From: Diphasiastrum complanatum | Lineage: Eukaryota > Streptophyta > Lycopodiopsida > Lycopodiales > Lycopodiaceae | DNA length: 64,000 nt | Assembly: GCA_029204225.1 (NCBI GenBank) | Contig: CM055098.1 | Coordinates: forward strand, 47,799,587 to 47,863,586 | Direction: 5' to 3' | In this document: one piece after another, positions 11,729 to 25,900 of the stretch | Layout: every line of letters starts with the position of its first letter | How positions within the stretch are numbered: the stretch's first letter is position 1 | Position numbers and translations under genes: made by a program | Notes under the pieces: generated by a model | Told to the model about the DNA's origin: nothing | Seen by the model: the letters and a program-made list of their open reading frames with translations, nothing else | The model's database searches: none

Positions 11729-14700
11729 TCATCGGGTATCAACCATGGGTGCAGGACCGCTTAACAAAGATTCCAAAGGAGAAATTCCTGGAGCAATTTC
11801 TTCATACCACGTAGGTAATTTGTCTCCAGCATAGAAATTCCTTTTGACTCCTTCTGAATTGATCTGTCAATAATAATTGCTTTGAAAATGTGCAAATTAA
11901 AAAATCAGCAAAATACTATTGCATAGAAGACTACAAGCACTGAATAATAGTCAGGATCGACCGAATAATATACAAAGACCGTACACTTGACATAAATATC
12001 TGGCAAAGCACAGTATATGATGGGGAAATGACTTTCACTATCAAAAAATTACGTGAAAAGTACGACCTCTATAAATATCCTGATGACATATTACCTGGAC
12101 AACGTATGATTAAAAATTGAGTGGCATGCAATAATCGTTTGAAAATTCTCATGGATGCTGGTCGCACTTTACATGGATGGAAGGTGCTTTTCATTGTTGG
12201 CTCAGCCAAATGAGGTTTAGCATTTCACAATGCTGACTTTGGTTCACCTAAACTTTCAGGCAATGGCATCTACAACATCCTTACATTATGCAAGGAAGTC
12301 TCTATCTACACATTTGATATTTGCATTCATGGTCCAGACACTTTGAAAATTGAAAGCACTAATCTTATTTAGTGCTACAATACGAATCAGGGTGGGTGGT
12401 GTAAACTAAGACCATAAGCCTTAAGAGCGAGCTTCCATGAATACGCCAAAAACCACTTTATGACAAAAGCAAAAGACCAAGGACACAAGGTCTCGATAAG
12501 CTTACAATGACTGTGCGAACAACACCCCCACTTGCACCATCTCGTGCAATGGCAAGGGAGACAGCCTTCACTACTAGGTCCTGCACAGATACAAACATGT
12601 TAGGCGATGTAAAATGCTAGACTCTTCTGTTTCATCAACCTCTACAAGGAGTAACGTCTTCTTCCTAAGCAAACATTTAATGCTAAAGCATAGTCAAATA
12701 AAAGGGCGGGATACTTGTTTGCTCATGATGCTGACAAATAGGATGACAACATAAACTCTTCCAACAAATCAATTTTTTTCTTCTAGCTGTCTGTAGCTAT
12801 CTGAGCCAACTTATTATAATTGAGAATCCTTTTTTGATGATTCAATATGCTCGGAAAGAAGGTACATATTTCCTACATGGCAAAAAGATTGCAAGAAACT
12901 TGCCTCAGCTTCTTCCTTGGTTAAGCTGTCTTTCCATGCTTGGTCAAGAAAACCGTAAAGATAAGCAGAACCGGACCCTGAAAGAAAACAAAAGCCACTC
13001 AGCCAAAAAACCGTCCATGGTATTCAAATTTCATGTTTTATCAAAATTCAGTTACGAGTTAAAATGCATGGACAACTTCACATCCTGCCAGCTTTATTCT
13101 TAAAAGCATGTATGGACTCCGAAATTCCGTAGCATACAGAGCAGGATGGAATGCTGTTTGGTACATGTTCCATATGTATCTTTTTACATATATTGTAAGA
13201 TACTTATTTTTTATCAAAATGCTTCTTAAGAACCTCTGTAGGGTAGTTCCCCAAACTCAACTTGCTACCCTGACGGATCCTGATTCTGAATTGAGCTCTT
13301 ACCATCTTGAACCCTATTTGCTACCCTGACGGATCCTGATTTTGAGTTGAAATCTTACCATTGCTTGGTTCCCTAGCTCCGTTACTTGGTTCTATAGTTC
13401 CATAATTTGGCTCTATAGGTCCATAAATTTCAAGGTCACCAAGAAGGAAATGTAGACCCATAGTTACTTTCTTTATAAGTAGCTGTTCCGCTGGATTCTA
13501 CTTTCTGTAACTGTGTTTCAACAAATCGATCCCATTGCTTGCTTCTTATTGACCCCTTAGCAGTAAGGTTAGAAGCAAGGTCCTTCGAGGTAGAACATCA
13601 GTTTAAAGCTGGATGACAGTGCCCAGTAGATTGATCCTGCTGCTTGATTCTAGGTTTGGGGTAAGATCCACTAGTGATAAGGAGATGTTAGAAGCAAGGT
13701 TCTTTAAGGTAGAAGAGAGGTTAAATATAAAAGAGTGAAGAAATGGATAAGGTTCCCAGCATGCCTTTATAAAACTATGCTTTGCGTGAAGCTTCGTGCC
13801 CCCCCAATGTGGTCCATGAACTCGTATATGAGACCAATACTGCACCCCTCTCGGTCTACTAGTAGGTGCAACACGTGAAACACAGGCCAAAGCACCTCTA
13901 CAAGCTCCTCCGCCCATGTCCAAATGTCATTTCCAAACAGTCTTTTGGAAATGAATGGCATCCTTGCTACATGTAGCCTCTAAACTTGTCGAATGCAGGG
14001 CTGGCAACATTCTCCACATATGGTCTTGTACGACCAACAATCACACAAGAACCACAAAATAGTAGCCGAATTCAGTAGGTGTTGGCTTCTTGAGATCTAG
14101 GGGTGACAAGTTGTGAAATAAGGCCAGCATGCACTTCTTCCATGTAACGAAGTTGACCGTGCGAATGACTTGAGCAATTATCTGCAAGACTGATAGTCAG
14201 TATAAATTCGTTCTGAGGAGGTGACAGCAGCAAAAATTCAACATAAAAGATGGGAAAGAAGGTGAAGAAAGTGTACCTCATAAATCCAAGGAAGTCCACA
14301 CACATGGATCAACAGATCGATAGAGTGCGCAGCACATGCTGTCCTTACGATTGGAGGGGTGCTTGCGCATCAAAAGGTCTCCCGTTTGCCTGCAATTCGT
14401 AGTGATGGCCGCATCAGCTCGAATTGCATCCACTCTCCACAAGAACACGGTGTCAAGTGGGTACGAAACCGTAATATTCACGACGGATAGGTGATAATGT
14501 CAATCCATCCACCCGGACAATGCTGAGCATCTGTCTTTAGATTGCTATCTAGAACTGACTCTAGACACCCAAAGTTCTGCTGAATTCCAAACAAATCCAA
14601 TTGTTATGTTTGAAATAGTAGGATCTATTATCCAGTTGAGCTCTCTAGGATACAATCACTAATGTACTAAGTCTATTCCTTGGCCGAGAAATACTCTAGT

Positions 14701-17700
14701 CTATACCAAGAATTCTCTATATCCTATGCACATAATTTTTCCTGATAAATCCCAATGATTCACAAACTAACAAACACTTTCTAGTGAGTTCTCTTCACAT
14801 TGTTCAATAAGTTATCCATTCACAGAAATACTTATTAACCTGCAAGTAATTGTTTCAAACAATACTTGGTCATATGTCTATGTTCAACAACTAGTTTAAA
14901 TATACAATATAAACCCAATAACCAAGAATACATAGTAGATCCATACAAGATTGATCGTGCACATATAAGAATAATCTCACTATGATCCTATACATAAACA
15001 TATCTATATCCGGCAGATTTCTCCAAAATCCGCATATGTTACTCACATACCTCACTACTAGGGTCCTGGCCATGTTCAAGAGACAGTCCACCTTGGATGT
15101 CTTGAGACCTACCCCCACCAGGTGTGCAAGTTGCAAGTCAAATTTGAGTGCGCTTCTGTTGGTAAGTATTTATTGTTTAGTTACTAGTAACCAAGGTTGC
15201 AGTCCGCGTTCCGGAACGCGATCCGGGATTTCCAATTAGGGTTTCCCGGAACGCAATTTTTTTTTTTTTTGGTATAGTTGCCAATATGGGTATCATGTGA
15301 AAGGATATCAAAAACACAATTGTTATGCAGATCTGTTGCTTGGTTTCAGATGGTTGCAGGCTACATTGATTAGAAATTTGGACATCAGTAGATGGTTTAA
15401 GAAAACTGGCTGCATTTTCATATGGTTTCAGAAATTTGGACATCGGTAGATGGTTTCAGCCATAGATGCACCGCAATTCTGATCGCGATTCAGAATCGCG
15501 TTTCGGGATTTTCCCAGAATCGCGACTGTTTCGACTGTTTCGGGTGCGAAACACGTTTTCACTCAGGGAGTTGGAAGGCCAAATCATGAAGAGACCTTAC
15601 CGTCGGGGCCGGGATCTACGTGACGTTCCGGATCACACGATCCGAAACGTTTTTGCAGCGGATCGCGATCCGCTGCAACACAGCTAGTAACTAAGTAATG
15701 GCTATTGTAGTTTGTAACTTTGCAAGCAATGAATGTTCACTGTAGTATGTAGCTACTACCTAGGCCCTACTCTTGAATGTTCAATGCAATGCATCATATT
15801 TCATGCATGTATTGTGTTGTCACTGGTCAGAAGTTAGAACTTGTCACTTGTGCCCTGTGCAGGTTTGCATTTATGTTCCCAGTCCTAGAACGACCGCTGA
15901 AAGTTCATCAGGGCTTGAGGCAGATGGTTGTTGTCGTTAAGCGGGTGCAATGGGGGCCATCACACATTATGTTTTCATCATTTTGGGATGAGGCTTGATC
16001 CATTGTGATGGGCCTACAGCCTATCTACATTGTCCTGCGCCTTACATATCGAGAGGGCTGCACATTGGGCCTCTTGTATGAGTTCATGGATAGGCTGGGC
16101 GTGCAGTTGACCCTTTGCACGACCATTAGCCCAGAGAGGTATATCACTGACGCTTATTACTTAAGCCTTACTAGTTAGTAGTTACTAGTAACTAGTTGGT
16201 ACTAACTTGAAACTTCTAAGTTGTAACTTGTAACTAATGTTTGAAATTTGAATCATCATTGGATCATTTATCATTCGCCATTCATGATTGAAGATTCAAG
16301 ATTCAAATTTCAAATGTAGTATGTAGTATGTGCTATATAGTATAATTATCAATGTGTCTTCAATCTTGATTCTTGTAGGCTTGCGGAGGTCCGGCTCCTT
16401 TGGTTGAGCAGGTGGGAGTGGTTTCATAAGTCCCTGCATGCCATGTACTCCATCCACTTTGGAGGAATGAGGAGCAGTACACAGATAGGGAGCACAAGGA
16501 TGGCTGGAATGCCTATATCTCCCGAGTTTATCTTGATGTACACGAGGAGGATAACCTGCTGGATGAGCTCCAGATTTTCAGACAGGAGACCTTGGAGTTC
16601 GCCACTGGCCCGGCGCTTTTGAGAGACGGTAATAAACTGACCATGGTCCATTAGAGTTTAAACTTCACATTTTACTACACAATTAGTCAATCATATTGTT
16701 GGAACTTGTAACTTGGTTCAAGGTTGCAACTTGCTAGTACTAAGTTCTAATTGCCCCTTGAACTGTGATTCAGACCAGCTGCGTCCCGTGTCATGGTGGT
16801 CGAAGTTTGGGGTTGATGTCCCCAAATTGCGTCGCCTTGCCATCAAGATTCCGATCTCGACATTGCAATTTGCAGATAAGTTTGAACTTCAACTTTCAAC
16901 TTTGAAACAAAATTACAAATTACAATCTACGATCCTACCATCCTCGTACGATACCTATGGTCTAGACTGAGGAGTCTACCTAGCTACCATTATCCAGATA
17001 ATAGATTCCATATCAAAGTTCAAACTGAGACTAGTGAGTCATGACTAGTCACTAGTAACTAGTCACTATTATCAGCTCTGAGCTCAAATTTCAGTTATAC
17101 TCCTGAGTCCTAAACCGGGAACCCTAGGGCCTAAGTTCCAAGTTCCAACTCCACAGTCTCGACTCTCCTTGGCAAGTAGATCCTTGTACCCAAGGGCCAG
17201 GATAGGGTTACAACTTACTCAGTCTTACTGCAGTTCTCTTAAAATTGGGTCATTATGTTTTGATACCGTATACAACAGCCTACATGTGACAGGTCACAAG
17301 AGATCTGATTATCCTGATATCTGTAAATTTAGAGGATATTGTTTAGCTATTAAGTATTTGTACAGTGAATATATGTATTATGACTTGTACATCAGAGAAA
17401 ATTATAGTTTTTTTGAAAAATAGAAAAGACAAGTTCGAACCGTTTTCCGATTCGAACCTGGCCTGCCGGTTGGAACCTCAAAGAATCGGTTCGAACCGGC
17501 CGGTTTTAATCGACCTGTTCGAATCGGGGTGTAACCTTGCTCTTGTGACACATGAGACATTGCATCAAGTTTCCACAACAAATTTTCACAGCATAAGGTG
17601 CAAATAATGCTCTCTCTATTAATGACATCTATCATTTTAAAAAGGTCGACAAATTTCCAAAAGTAAACTTCAAAGTTCATATACCCATAACAAATGTAGA

Positions 17701-19435
17701 GCTCCCCACTAGACAATAATATACAACTTTTGCCCATTCAAATTTCTAGAAGTAAACTTCGAAGTTCATATACCCATAAGTAGAGCTCCCCACTAGATAA
17801 TAAAATACAACTTTTGTCCATTCAAATTCACCAGTGATACAACATTTGGGCATGTCCAAAGACTATATAACAAGGGTGAAATGATGCAATGTTCCTATTA
17901 GCATGCTTTATAAGGCTAAACCTTATACCAGTTTGATAGAAGCTAACTTTCATTAAGTTTCATAACAATGGGGTTGTGTACATATACCTCCTGTTGTGAA
18001 AGGAAGCTGCAACATTGTACCACCAAGGGGTACTCCATAAACGCTTCCTCCCTCATACTTGTCCCAGCCAGCAACAATGAGCCCAGCTTCCAAATTGGAC
18101 TAGGTCAAATCAAACGCACAACCATGGTCCACCTTAGATCAGTTGATTCCAGTGTGCAATGGCTATCTTACAAAGAAAGGCTTTGATTGTTGTACCAATT
18201 CATTGATCGACGTTCATGAACTCTTAGAAGCTCAAATAAAAAATATAATGTGGCTGTCAATAGAGTACAGCAATTGTAAAGAACTGTGTGCATATGTGCA
18301 TGCGTGGATTTTAGGGGCCAGGGGTCAACATGTGCAAACACGCATATATCTGTCTTTGCGCATAATCACATTTAGCACCCAGAAACAAATTCTGTCCAAA
18401 GTCTCTCCCAATAAGAAATTTTGTTCACTACTAATACATGCACCAGCAATTATTACTGCTTGTCCATACACATACCCAGTCAATAACAATGCGTGTCCAT
18501 GCATGTCATTAATATTACACAGAAAAATTCAGCACTACAAAAAGAAAAAACATGCTAGGAAATTACTGATTTTCAGTGCAAGTAGTAACAAAGAAAGCTT
18601 GTCAGTGCATGTAGTCAATAATAAACAGCAACTTTTGGCACTACAAACAGAAGACACGCAAGAAAACAAAAATCCCCCTTCCATCATGTTTGCAAAGGAT
18701 TCATTAGCTGCAAGTAATATTCAGGAGTGTCCGAAATATAATCATCTTTTAAGTTGATGGTACGAGCTATGGCACCTATACGGATTTTCACATTTAGGAT
18801 ATAAGCTGATATAATAACCCCACCCCGTACGAGTTCTCAAACCTAGCCCAGACAAGGAAAAGTTGGCTTGCCTCTGGTAAATATTGCGAATGCCTATCTA
18901 CTGTCTCTTTTCAACAAAGCCAGAACTTCAGCCAGAAAGTTTACTGCCTTTCAAAACGTTACAAACCTTGTTCTGATATGAGAGCTCTCTGATTAACTTT
19001 GCAACTGTCTTCACAGTTGCAGGTCTGCCCAATTGAATCCTACAATAAGCACAAAACAAGTTCTGAATGCAATTCATAAAGCCCATTTGTGCCCAAAGTT
19101 TTAAAAACTGCTGCACTCCTATTTAGAAGCAGAATCAAAGGCAAAGCTCAGAGAATATAACAAATCAGACTCAACATTCACTGTACATGTATAGTATAAT
19201 GAATGAAAACAGATAGGTTTTGAAGTCGTGAAAGATTGTTATCAAGCACGCCTTCCAATTTGATCACTATTCAACAAGATTTTGAAGGAAAAAGCATCTT
19301 AAAGGCTGGAAGAATCCTCTCAAAACGGGGGGCTTTCATTGAAAATATAAGGCATACGTGTGCTGATGAAGAAAATATCGCACATAATCTGATACAATTT
19401 GAGAATCTGCTGCCTGCAACGTACATAATCAACAA

Positions 19436-19504
<69 letters not shown>

Positions 19505-19857
19505 GACACACACACACATCAGAGGTCATTGTCTGCTGCTGTTATTTTACTGGAGGATATCAACTTGATTAGCTTTATTATTGTCAAGAGGCGGATAAAG
19601 GTTTATGTTGTACATTGCTTAATTTAGAGCATAAGTTGTATGGTTGATTGTATTTCATAATGTACCTTTACTTTATAAGTAAGCTAAGGAGCATCAACAA
19701 GATTCCTAGGATTTGCAATGTTCACAAATTGGTTGAAAAAAGTGTACCGATCCCGATCTACAAAGGTAGACATTGTCTGTAAGTTGTGTAATTTTGTCAG
19801 AAGCACGATTGGCAACATAAACTCCTGCAAAAAGACAAGATGTTAGAACAAAATCAA

Positions 19858-19916
<59 letters not shown>

Positions 19917-22900
19917 GAATACGCTAATCCCTGCTAAGTATTCTCCTTTTGCCCTGTCAAGCATACCAGAATAAGACACCCTCGAATATAGCTAAAACCC
20001 ATGTACGTGGGTATAAACCAAATTCAAAAAAAAAAAAAATTGGGGAAAGACACTAATTTGTACCTCAAGCTTCCAAAATTCCATGGCTAGGATGTATTCA
20101 ATTTTAGGGCGCCCAAATCCTACGGTGGGCATTTACACTTGCTTGTGCTTCTAAATGTAGGAAAATAAAGTATATAATGGAGGGTGGACCAACGTGGGTT
20201 TCCCGCCCTCATATTAGGAGTGGCTGGACTGACCTCCTAAAAAGTAGGAGTTGACTAGTCAACGGGACACGTGTCATATGCTCATTGGATCACTTGGTCC
20301 AATGAATGAGTGACACATGTCACATGATCACTAGGACACTTGGTCCAGAGTGTGAGTGAAATATGTCAACCCACTCCATTGCTTGTGTGTCAGGGTACTG
20401 CCAAGTGGCAAGTGTCGATTGTGCATGGAATTGGCCATATGTCGACATTAGGAAAGGTCAGGGTTAAGGGGTGCTTGAGGATTGTGCATAAGTGAGCCTA
20501 AAGAGAGGCATTCCTTATCATAATCTATGCGGCAAAGGTTGGGAGGAGACAAGGCAGCCAGCTCCACCATGTTTCATGTGCTCTGATGTTTGTACATGCA
20601 GGAAAATCGACAGGGATCGAGATTGCTGATTGTTGCGCACGGGATAGAGCTAGGTTTTAAGTCAAGTTTCAAATGTGGAGTCTGACATTTGGTATCAAAG
20701 CCTAGGTTCACGTTCGGAAGAGGGTTGCAAAAATCAGAATCAAATTTCAGCGACGCATATCAAAATCAGATTTTGCTTGCGAATAAGGATCAGGTTGTGG
20801 ATCTGATTCGGGTTTCAGGTTTCAATTGCGGAACTGAATTGAATTTCAGTTGTGGATCGGAATCGGATTTCAACTGCGGAACCAAATCGGATTTCAGCCA
20901 TGGAAAAGAAACAGATTTCATTTCAGAAGCAGGATCAAATTTTAGTTCGGAAGCAGAATCAGGTTACGGTTTCAGAATCAGATCAGAATCAGGTTGCTGC
21001 TGCGGATTGAAATCAGGTTACAGTGGTGGAACCGAATCGGAAACCCTTGTTTGCTGAAAATTTCAACCTCTAAGTAGGTGGACAGGTTAGCAACACTGTA
21101 AACATGGATCCGTTGGAGGGTCCTTCTAGCACCGAGATACTGAGAATTGAGGAAGTGGCAGCTAAGGTGGATTTTGAAGACATCAAGATCCTCACAGGAA
21201 CGGAAGCGATATGATTGTTCACGTGTTTCATTTTGTGGAGGGCTTGCATGGAAGTCTCAAAACCTTTTGTTGTAAAGAAGCAGACTCATAGCCTCCAAGG
21301 AGCAGTTCAGATAGCTCTGTGTTTGTAACATGGTAATAAGGTTCAGGAGGTCTTTTGGGTCTTGGGGTAACCAGAGGCTCAACAGGATTGAAAGTCAATT
21401 TGTGCAAAGGCAAGTTTCAAGTGACCTTAAAGGAGAAGGAGTAGGGGCTTCCGAGGACGAAGGATTGTATGGGCGGTCTAATGCCCAAAGAGGTCAACGT
21501 CCTTTAGTGCGACAAGTAGTTGTAGCTTCTAGGGACAACGATTGTATGGGCAATCCGATGTTTAGAAGGGGCCAACGATCTTTGTTGCTATTGCTGCATG
21601 ACCAAGAGTGTTCCAAATGAGAAAGTTTCACTTTGGTTACTTGGTACGATGCATGTGGAAGGAATGTCCACGGAATCCAATGTGAACTTCATACAAGTGA
21701 AGCAAGCACGAGCACCTATGGCTATTGAAGAGTTGGAGTAGGATGAACTCCAGGGAAGTACTCTTCAGCTTGTGAAAGTGTCGATGATCAGGTAAGGTTG
21801 ATGTTATTTCTTGTCTCACAATTGTTTAAAACGACGCAACGCATGTATCAATTTCCAAGTACTTCTTGATTGTTATGACTGGATAGTTCTATGGGAAGAA
21901 TGTGTGTTCTATTTGACACTAGGTCCTCCCATAGCGTACTTGACTTTGAATGAAAGGTTGACTGTGAGCATGCGACCATCCCTGTACTAGTACACAGTTG
22001 TGAGGGCTGATGGAAAGGGTAGTAGGGGGAGGTTTCAAGGTTGTGGGTATGCCATTAACCATTCAGAGTTAGGTTAAGAAGTTGGATATAAAGATAATGT
22101 GTTTGGTGTGTTTTGATGTGGTACTTGGGATATGTTGGCAAGTAGTACGGAAACTCTACATCGCTTGGGGTACTCGTGTGTATGAGTTCCAGCACAATGG
22201 TAGAATCCATTCACTTCAAGGTGAGCCCGATGTGCCTCCAGGACCTTTGATCATGGTAGCTTAGTATGTGGGGGTTCGTTGTATATGTGTTTTTGTTTTT
22301 GTTTGATATGTTTACTGCAGGTTCCAAAAGTAACATATGGCAAGAACAAATTGACTTACCTAGGAACTAGACCAACAGACGGGTCATGGCGTATGTGTGT
22401 GGGCTTATCGACGCTTAAACTCCCCAAGAGCAAAGGACGGTATGGGACGCCCAATGTTCAAGGAGTTTGTCAAGCATCGATATCCTATTCCGCATATTGA
22501 TGATCTGGTATTGTACGGTGCTACTGTTTTAGCAAAGTTGTTTTAAGAATGGATATCGCTAACCCAGAGTTCATGAAGGGAATGTACATAAGATTGCCTT
22601 TAGAACTTGTTTCGGCCACTGTAACTTTTTGGTTATGCCTTTGATTAACTAATGCCCCAACAACATGTATGATGTTGATGAAACGATGTACTCTGACTGT
22701 TTATGGATGACGTTTTGGTTTACAGTTGTGGTGACGTGTCGCACATAACTCGGACTGATATGTTATAGAATAATAAGTGGACGGAAGTTCAGCAGTGAAG
22801 TTTCGATGCTTTGAAACAAGTTGTGGCTGACTTTGTCACATAAAAGATAGTAGACCCTCAGAAACCATTTGTCATAGTAGCGGATGCAAGTGATGTCGTT

Positions 22901-25900
22901 GGGACAATTCTCATGCAAGAGGGTAGGCCAATGGCCTTTGTGAGCGAGAAGCTCAACCATGTTCAGAAGAGTTGTATGCCATTGTCCATGCTTTGAAAGT
23001 ATGGAGGCATTATTGTGTGGTGCCGGTTTGTATATGCTGACCATGCATTTTTATGTATTTCTACAATTAGCCAGGTGGGCTGGATTGAGGCAAGAATTAC
23101 ACATCGAAATTCGGTACAGGAAAGGTATCAAAAATCACGTGCCTGATGCATTATCTCATATATTGTACGAGATGTCTTTTGTGGTCATACAAAATGACCA
23201 AATTGCTGAGATCAGATAGATTCAGCAACAAGATCCTCATTGTTTATTGTAAGGAGGTTGTGAGAGAGGTAAATCTTGGCCAAGTAGAATCTCAAAAGGA
23301 GAGCTTTGATCTCTTTGCTCACACTTGCCTGAAGTATACCATGGCAGATGGTATAAAAGAAATGGCAAACTCCCCATTTCAATTAGTAAAGGACTGTGTA
23401 GGGAGATTTTGCATTCATGTCATGATAGTATTGGTGCTAGTCATCCTGGTGTGGATTGGACCTAAGAGATGATCCTGTAGGAAATAGAAGCCTAAGGATG
23501 CAGGATCTTAACTATTCAATGACACAAAGCATTCTCAAAAGAAAGAGAGAGATGGCTAGAAACCCTCTTGTAGAAACTCGTGGACAGCCAAGGAGAATAG
23601 TCAGTATTGCTTACAAAAGTGTCTCATACAAATGGGATGCACACATATATATAGTCCAAGATGACTATCTAACTTCATGACTATTGGCTATCCATCTCCA
23701 ATAGCCGACAAGGAACTGTTATGGGCTGTTCAACACTTTGCTGCCCAAAGTGTTCCCAACATGGACCATGTTGTCCATAATCTCCCGCAGGCTGTTCCCA
23801 AAGCATAATGGACTGCGCATGATGTAAAATGGGCTGTAAATGACCAAAAGAAGATGACTGAACTTGCTGTCCAACATCTTCATCATAAAAATTTGGCACG
23901 CTATCAAGAGATGCATCAACGATGGCATCATCAAAGCTGTCCCTCGAAGAGGCATGAGATGACATAGAAGATTCTTCAAATAAAATGACCATTGTTACAC
24001 AAAACTCGACCTTTTGGGTCAAAGTAACCTATGGTAATGTAAGCAATTCCATTTACATTCCAACAGATCCTATGTAACTTTTGGTGGCCCAGTATGGTTT
24101 TAGGCCTACTAGTCCTATTACGGTGGGAATTCCTCAAAGTGCCTAGTACAGCTGATTTCTAACTCAATGGGTAAAATGCTTGAGTTAGTTGAAAAAATTT
24201 AAGACAAACAGTTGTGGTGCTAGTGAGAGTCGAGTGTGATCGCCAATAGTATGGGATGTTGGTTATCGTAGCAGGCTTGATTAGGCCAGTTGTTGTCGAC
24301 AACTCTGATGTACGGAGGTGAGTCGGTTGTGACTCTATTTAGGAGCATGTAGAGGACATCCATAAGCCAAAAAGGATATTGGATAGGCAGGAGAAACGTC
24401 TGTGTAACCGCTTGATCTTTGATATATTTAGTTGCTTGGCACGGAAGTCCTCTTGTAGACAGACCGCGCACAGTTTGCATGCACAGTACCCTAATTTGGT
24501 CATCGCCGACAATGTCTTTTTTGAGTATGAAGGGATGTTAGAGCCTTTACTCCTTGTCTTAGTTTGTACAGTTTCTCTAGACAGATGTACATTTTGTAAT
24601 TATTGTTATTATTGAAATGGCTAAGTCACCAGCCCGTGGTGACCTTGTAAGTAATTTGTAAATAAACTGTAATTAGATGGCATTGAACCTCAAAGAGTCG
24701 TGCTTAGCTTCGGCACGGGGTATTGGGTCATTTATTAGGAGTGGCTGGACTGACCTCCTAAAAAGTAGGAGTTGACTAGTCAACGGTCAGCAATACAGAC
24801 CACTTCCAACACACAATTTGCCTTGTTCTACTGTTTTTGCTATTCACGCTTATTATAATCTGAGGTTTGATTTTTTAAATTCCGCCAAACAATCCTTTTG
24901 TCATTCATTTTCCACACTTGTCAACGATAGTATCACTGTACTTGTGATAGTAGCGAATCAATTCTGTTATTACATTAACTATCGCTGCTACTATCGAGTC
25001 CATATATGCACTACGATTCTGAATCACGATTAAAAAAAAAACGATAATCGTTTAAAATCATTTTTTTTTTAATTTTTTTTGGGCAATATGGGTATCAGCT
25101 CTGATTAAGAGCATTACTACTGTGTAGTTTGTCGACTATTTCGGGTGCAGGATGGTCCAGTTTAGGTGCATTAATCCATGTTGGGTTCTGTCAAGGATAA
25201 AAATTCAAAAGTAACCTCTAGCATGTTTGTTACGATCACAGATGGTTACAATGGGACAGAGACAGAGAACTGTAGAGCAATTGTACCTCGCTTTTTGCTT
25301 CAGGGGGCAGCGGGCCGGCGACAGTAGCGGGGCGCTGCCCCCCCGCATCCCTCCATAGATAAAAATGGGGGTCCAAATGCACGCCGATAAGGGGCCAATA
25401 TTGAGCCCAAACTGTAGCATTAACATTTACTGAGAACCAGAGCAAATAACAACCACATAGCTACTGAAAATAAGATCTGTTTGTGCCCTATCTACTGCAC
25501 TTCTGGGAGGCAAAACGCTGGTTTGACCATTGCTCCCCTACAAAAATTTTAGCCATAAGCTATTTTTCCAAATATATATATATATATATATATAACTATT
25601 TGTGCGCATGTGTATGGGTGCACCCATGCATCCTCCTCTTCTCACCCATGCATACCACTTTCTTAACTTAAAATGATGGGAAGGGAGATGTATGTATGGG
25701 GGCCCTCCCCATACATACATATTGCACCTCTCCTTGGCCCCACCTCCCCAATTCAAACCTCTCTCTCCATCTCTTTCCTCTCTTTGTCTCCCTCCCTCCC
25801 TCTCCAAGATCAAGATCTCTCTCTCTCTCTCTACCATTTTCCTGGAGATACGATCGGACTTTCTGCTAAGAGAGCCGCTTCATTGCACCAAATCAAATCC

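Noticed and set aside
18143-18757. 204-codon plus-strand open frame
   Set aside because: It is antisense to PBA1 exon 6 and intron 5, has no recognisable domain, and the conserved protein lies on the other strand.
19236-19568. 110-codon plus-strand frame with SLSLSL run
   Set aside because: Antisense to PBA1 exon 4 and translation of the CT/CA microsatellite.
23681-24022. 113-codon minus-strand open frame
   Set aside because: It lies wholly within a solo LTR and matches no family; most likely chance.
25300-25350. GC-rich GGGGCGCTGCCCCCCCGC hairpin as a terminator or rRNA fragment
   Set aside because: Such GC patches are common in plant retrotransposon leaders; no rRNA similarity is visible.
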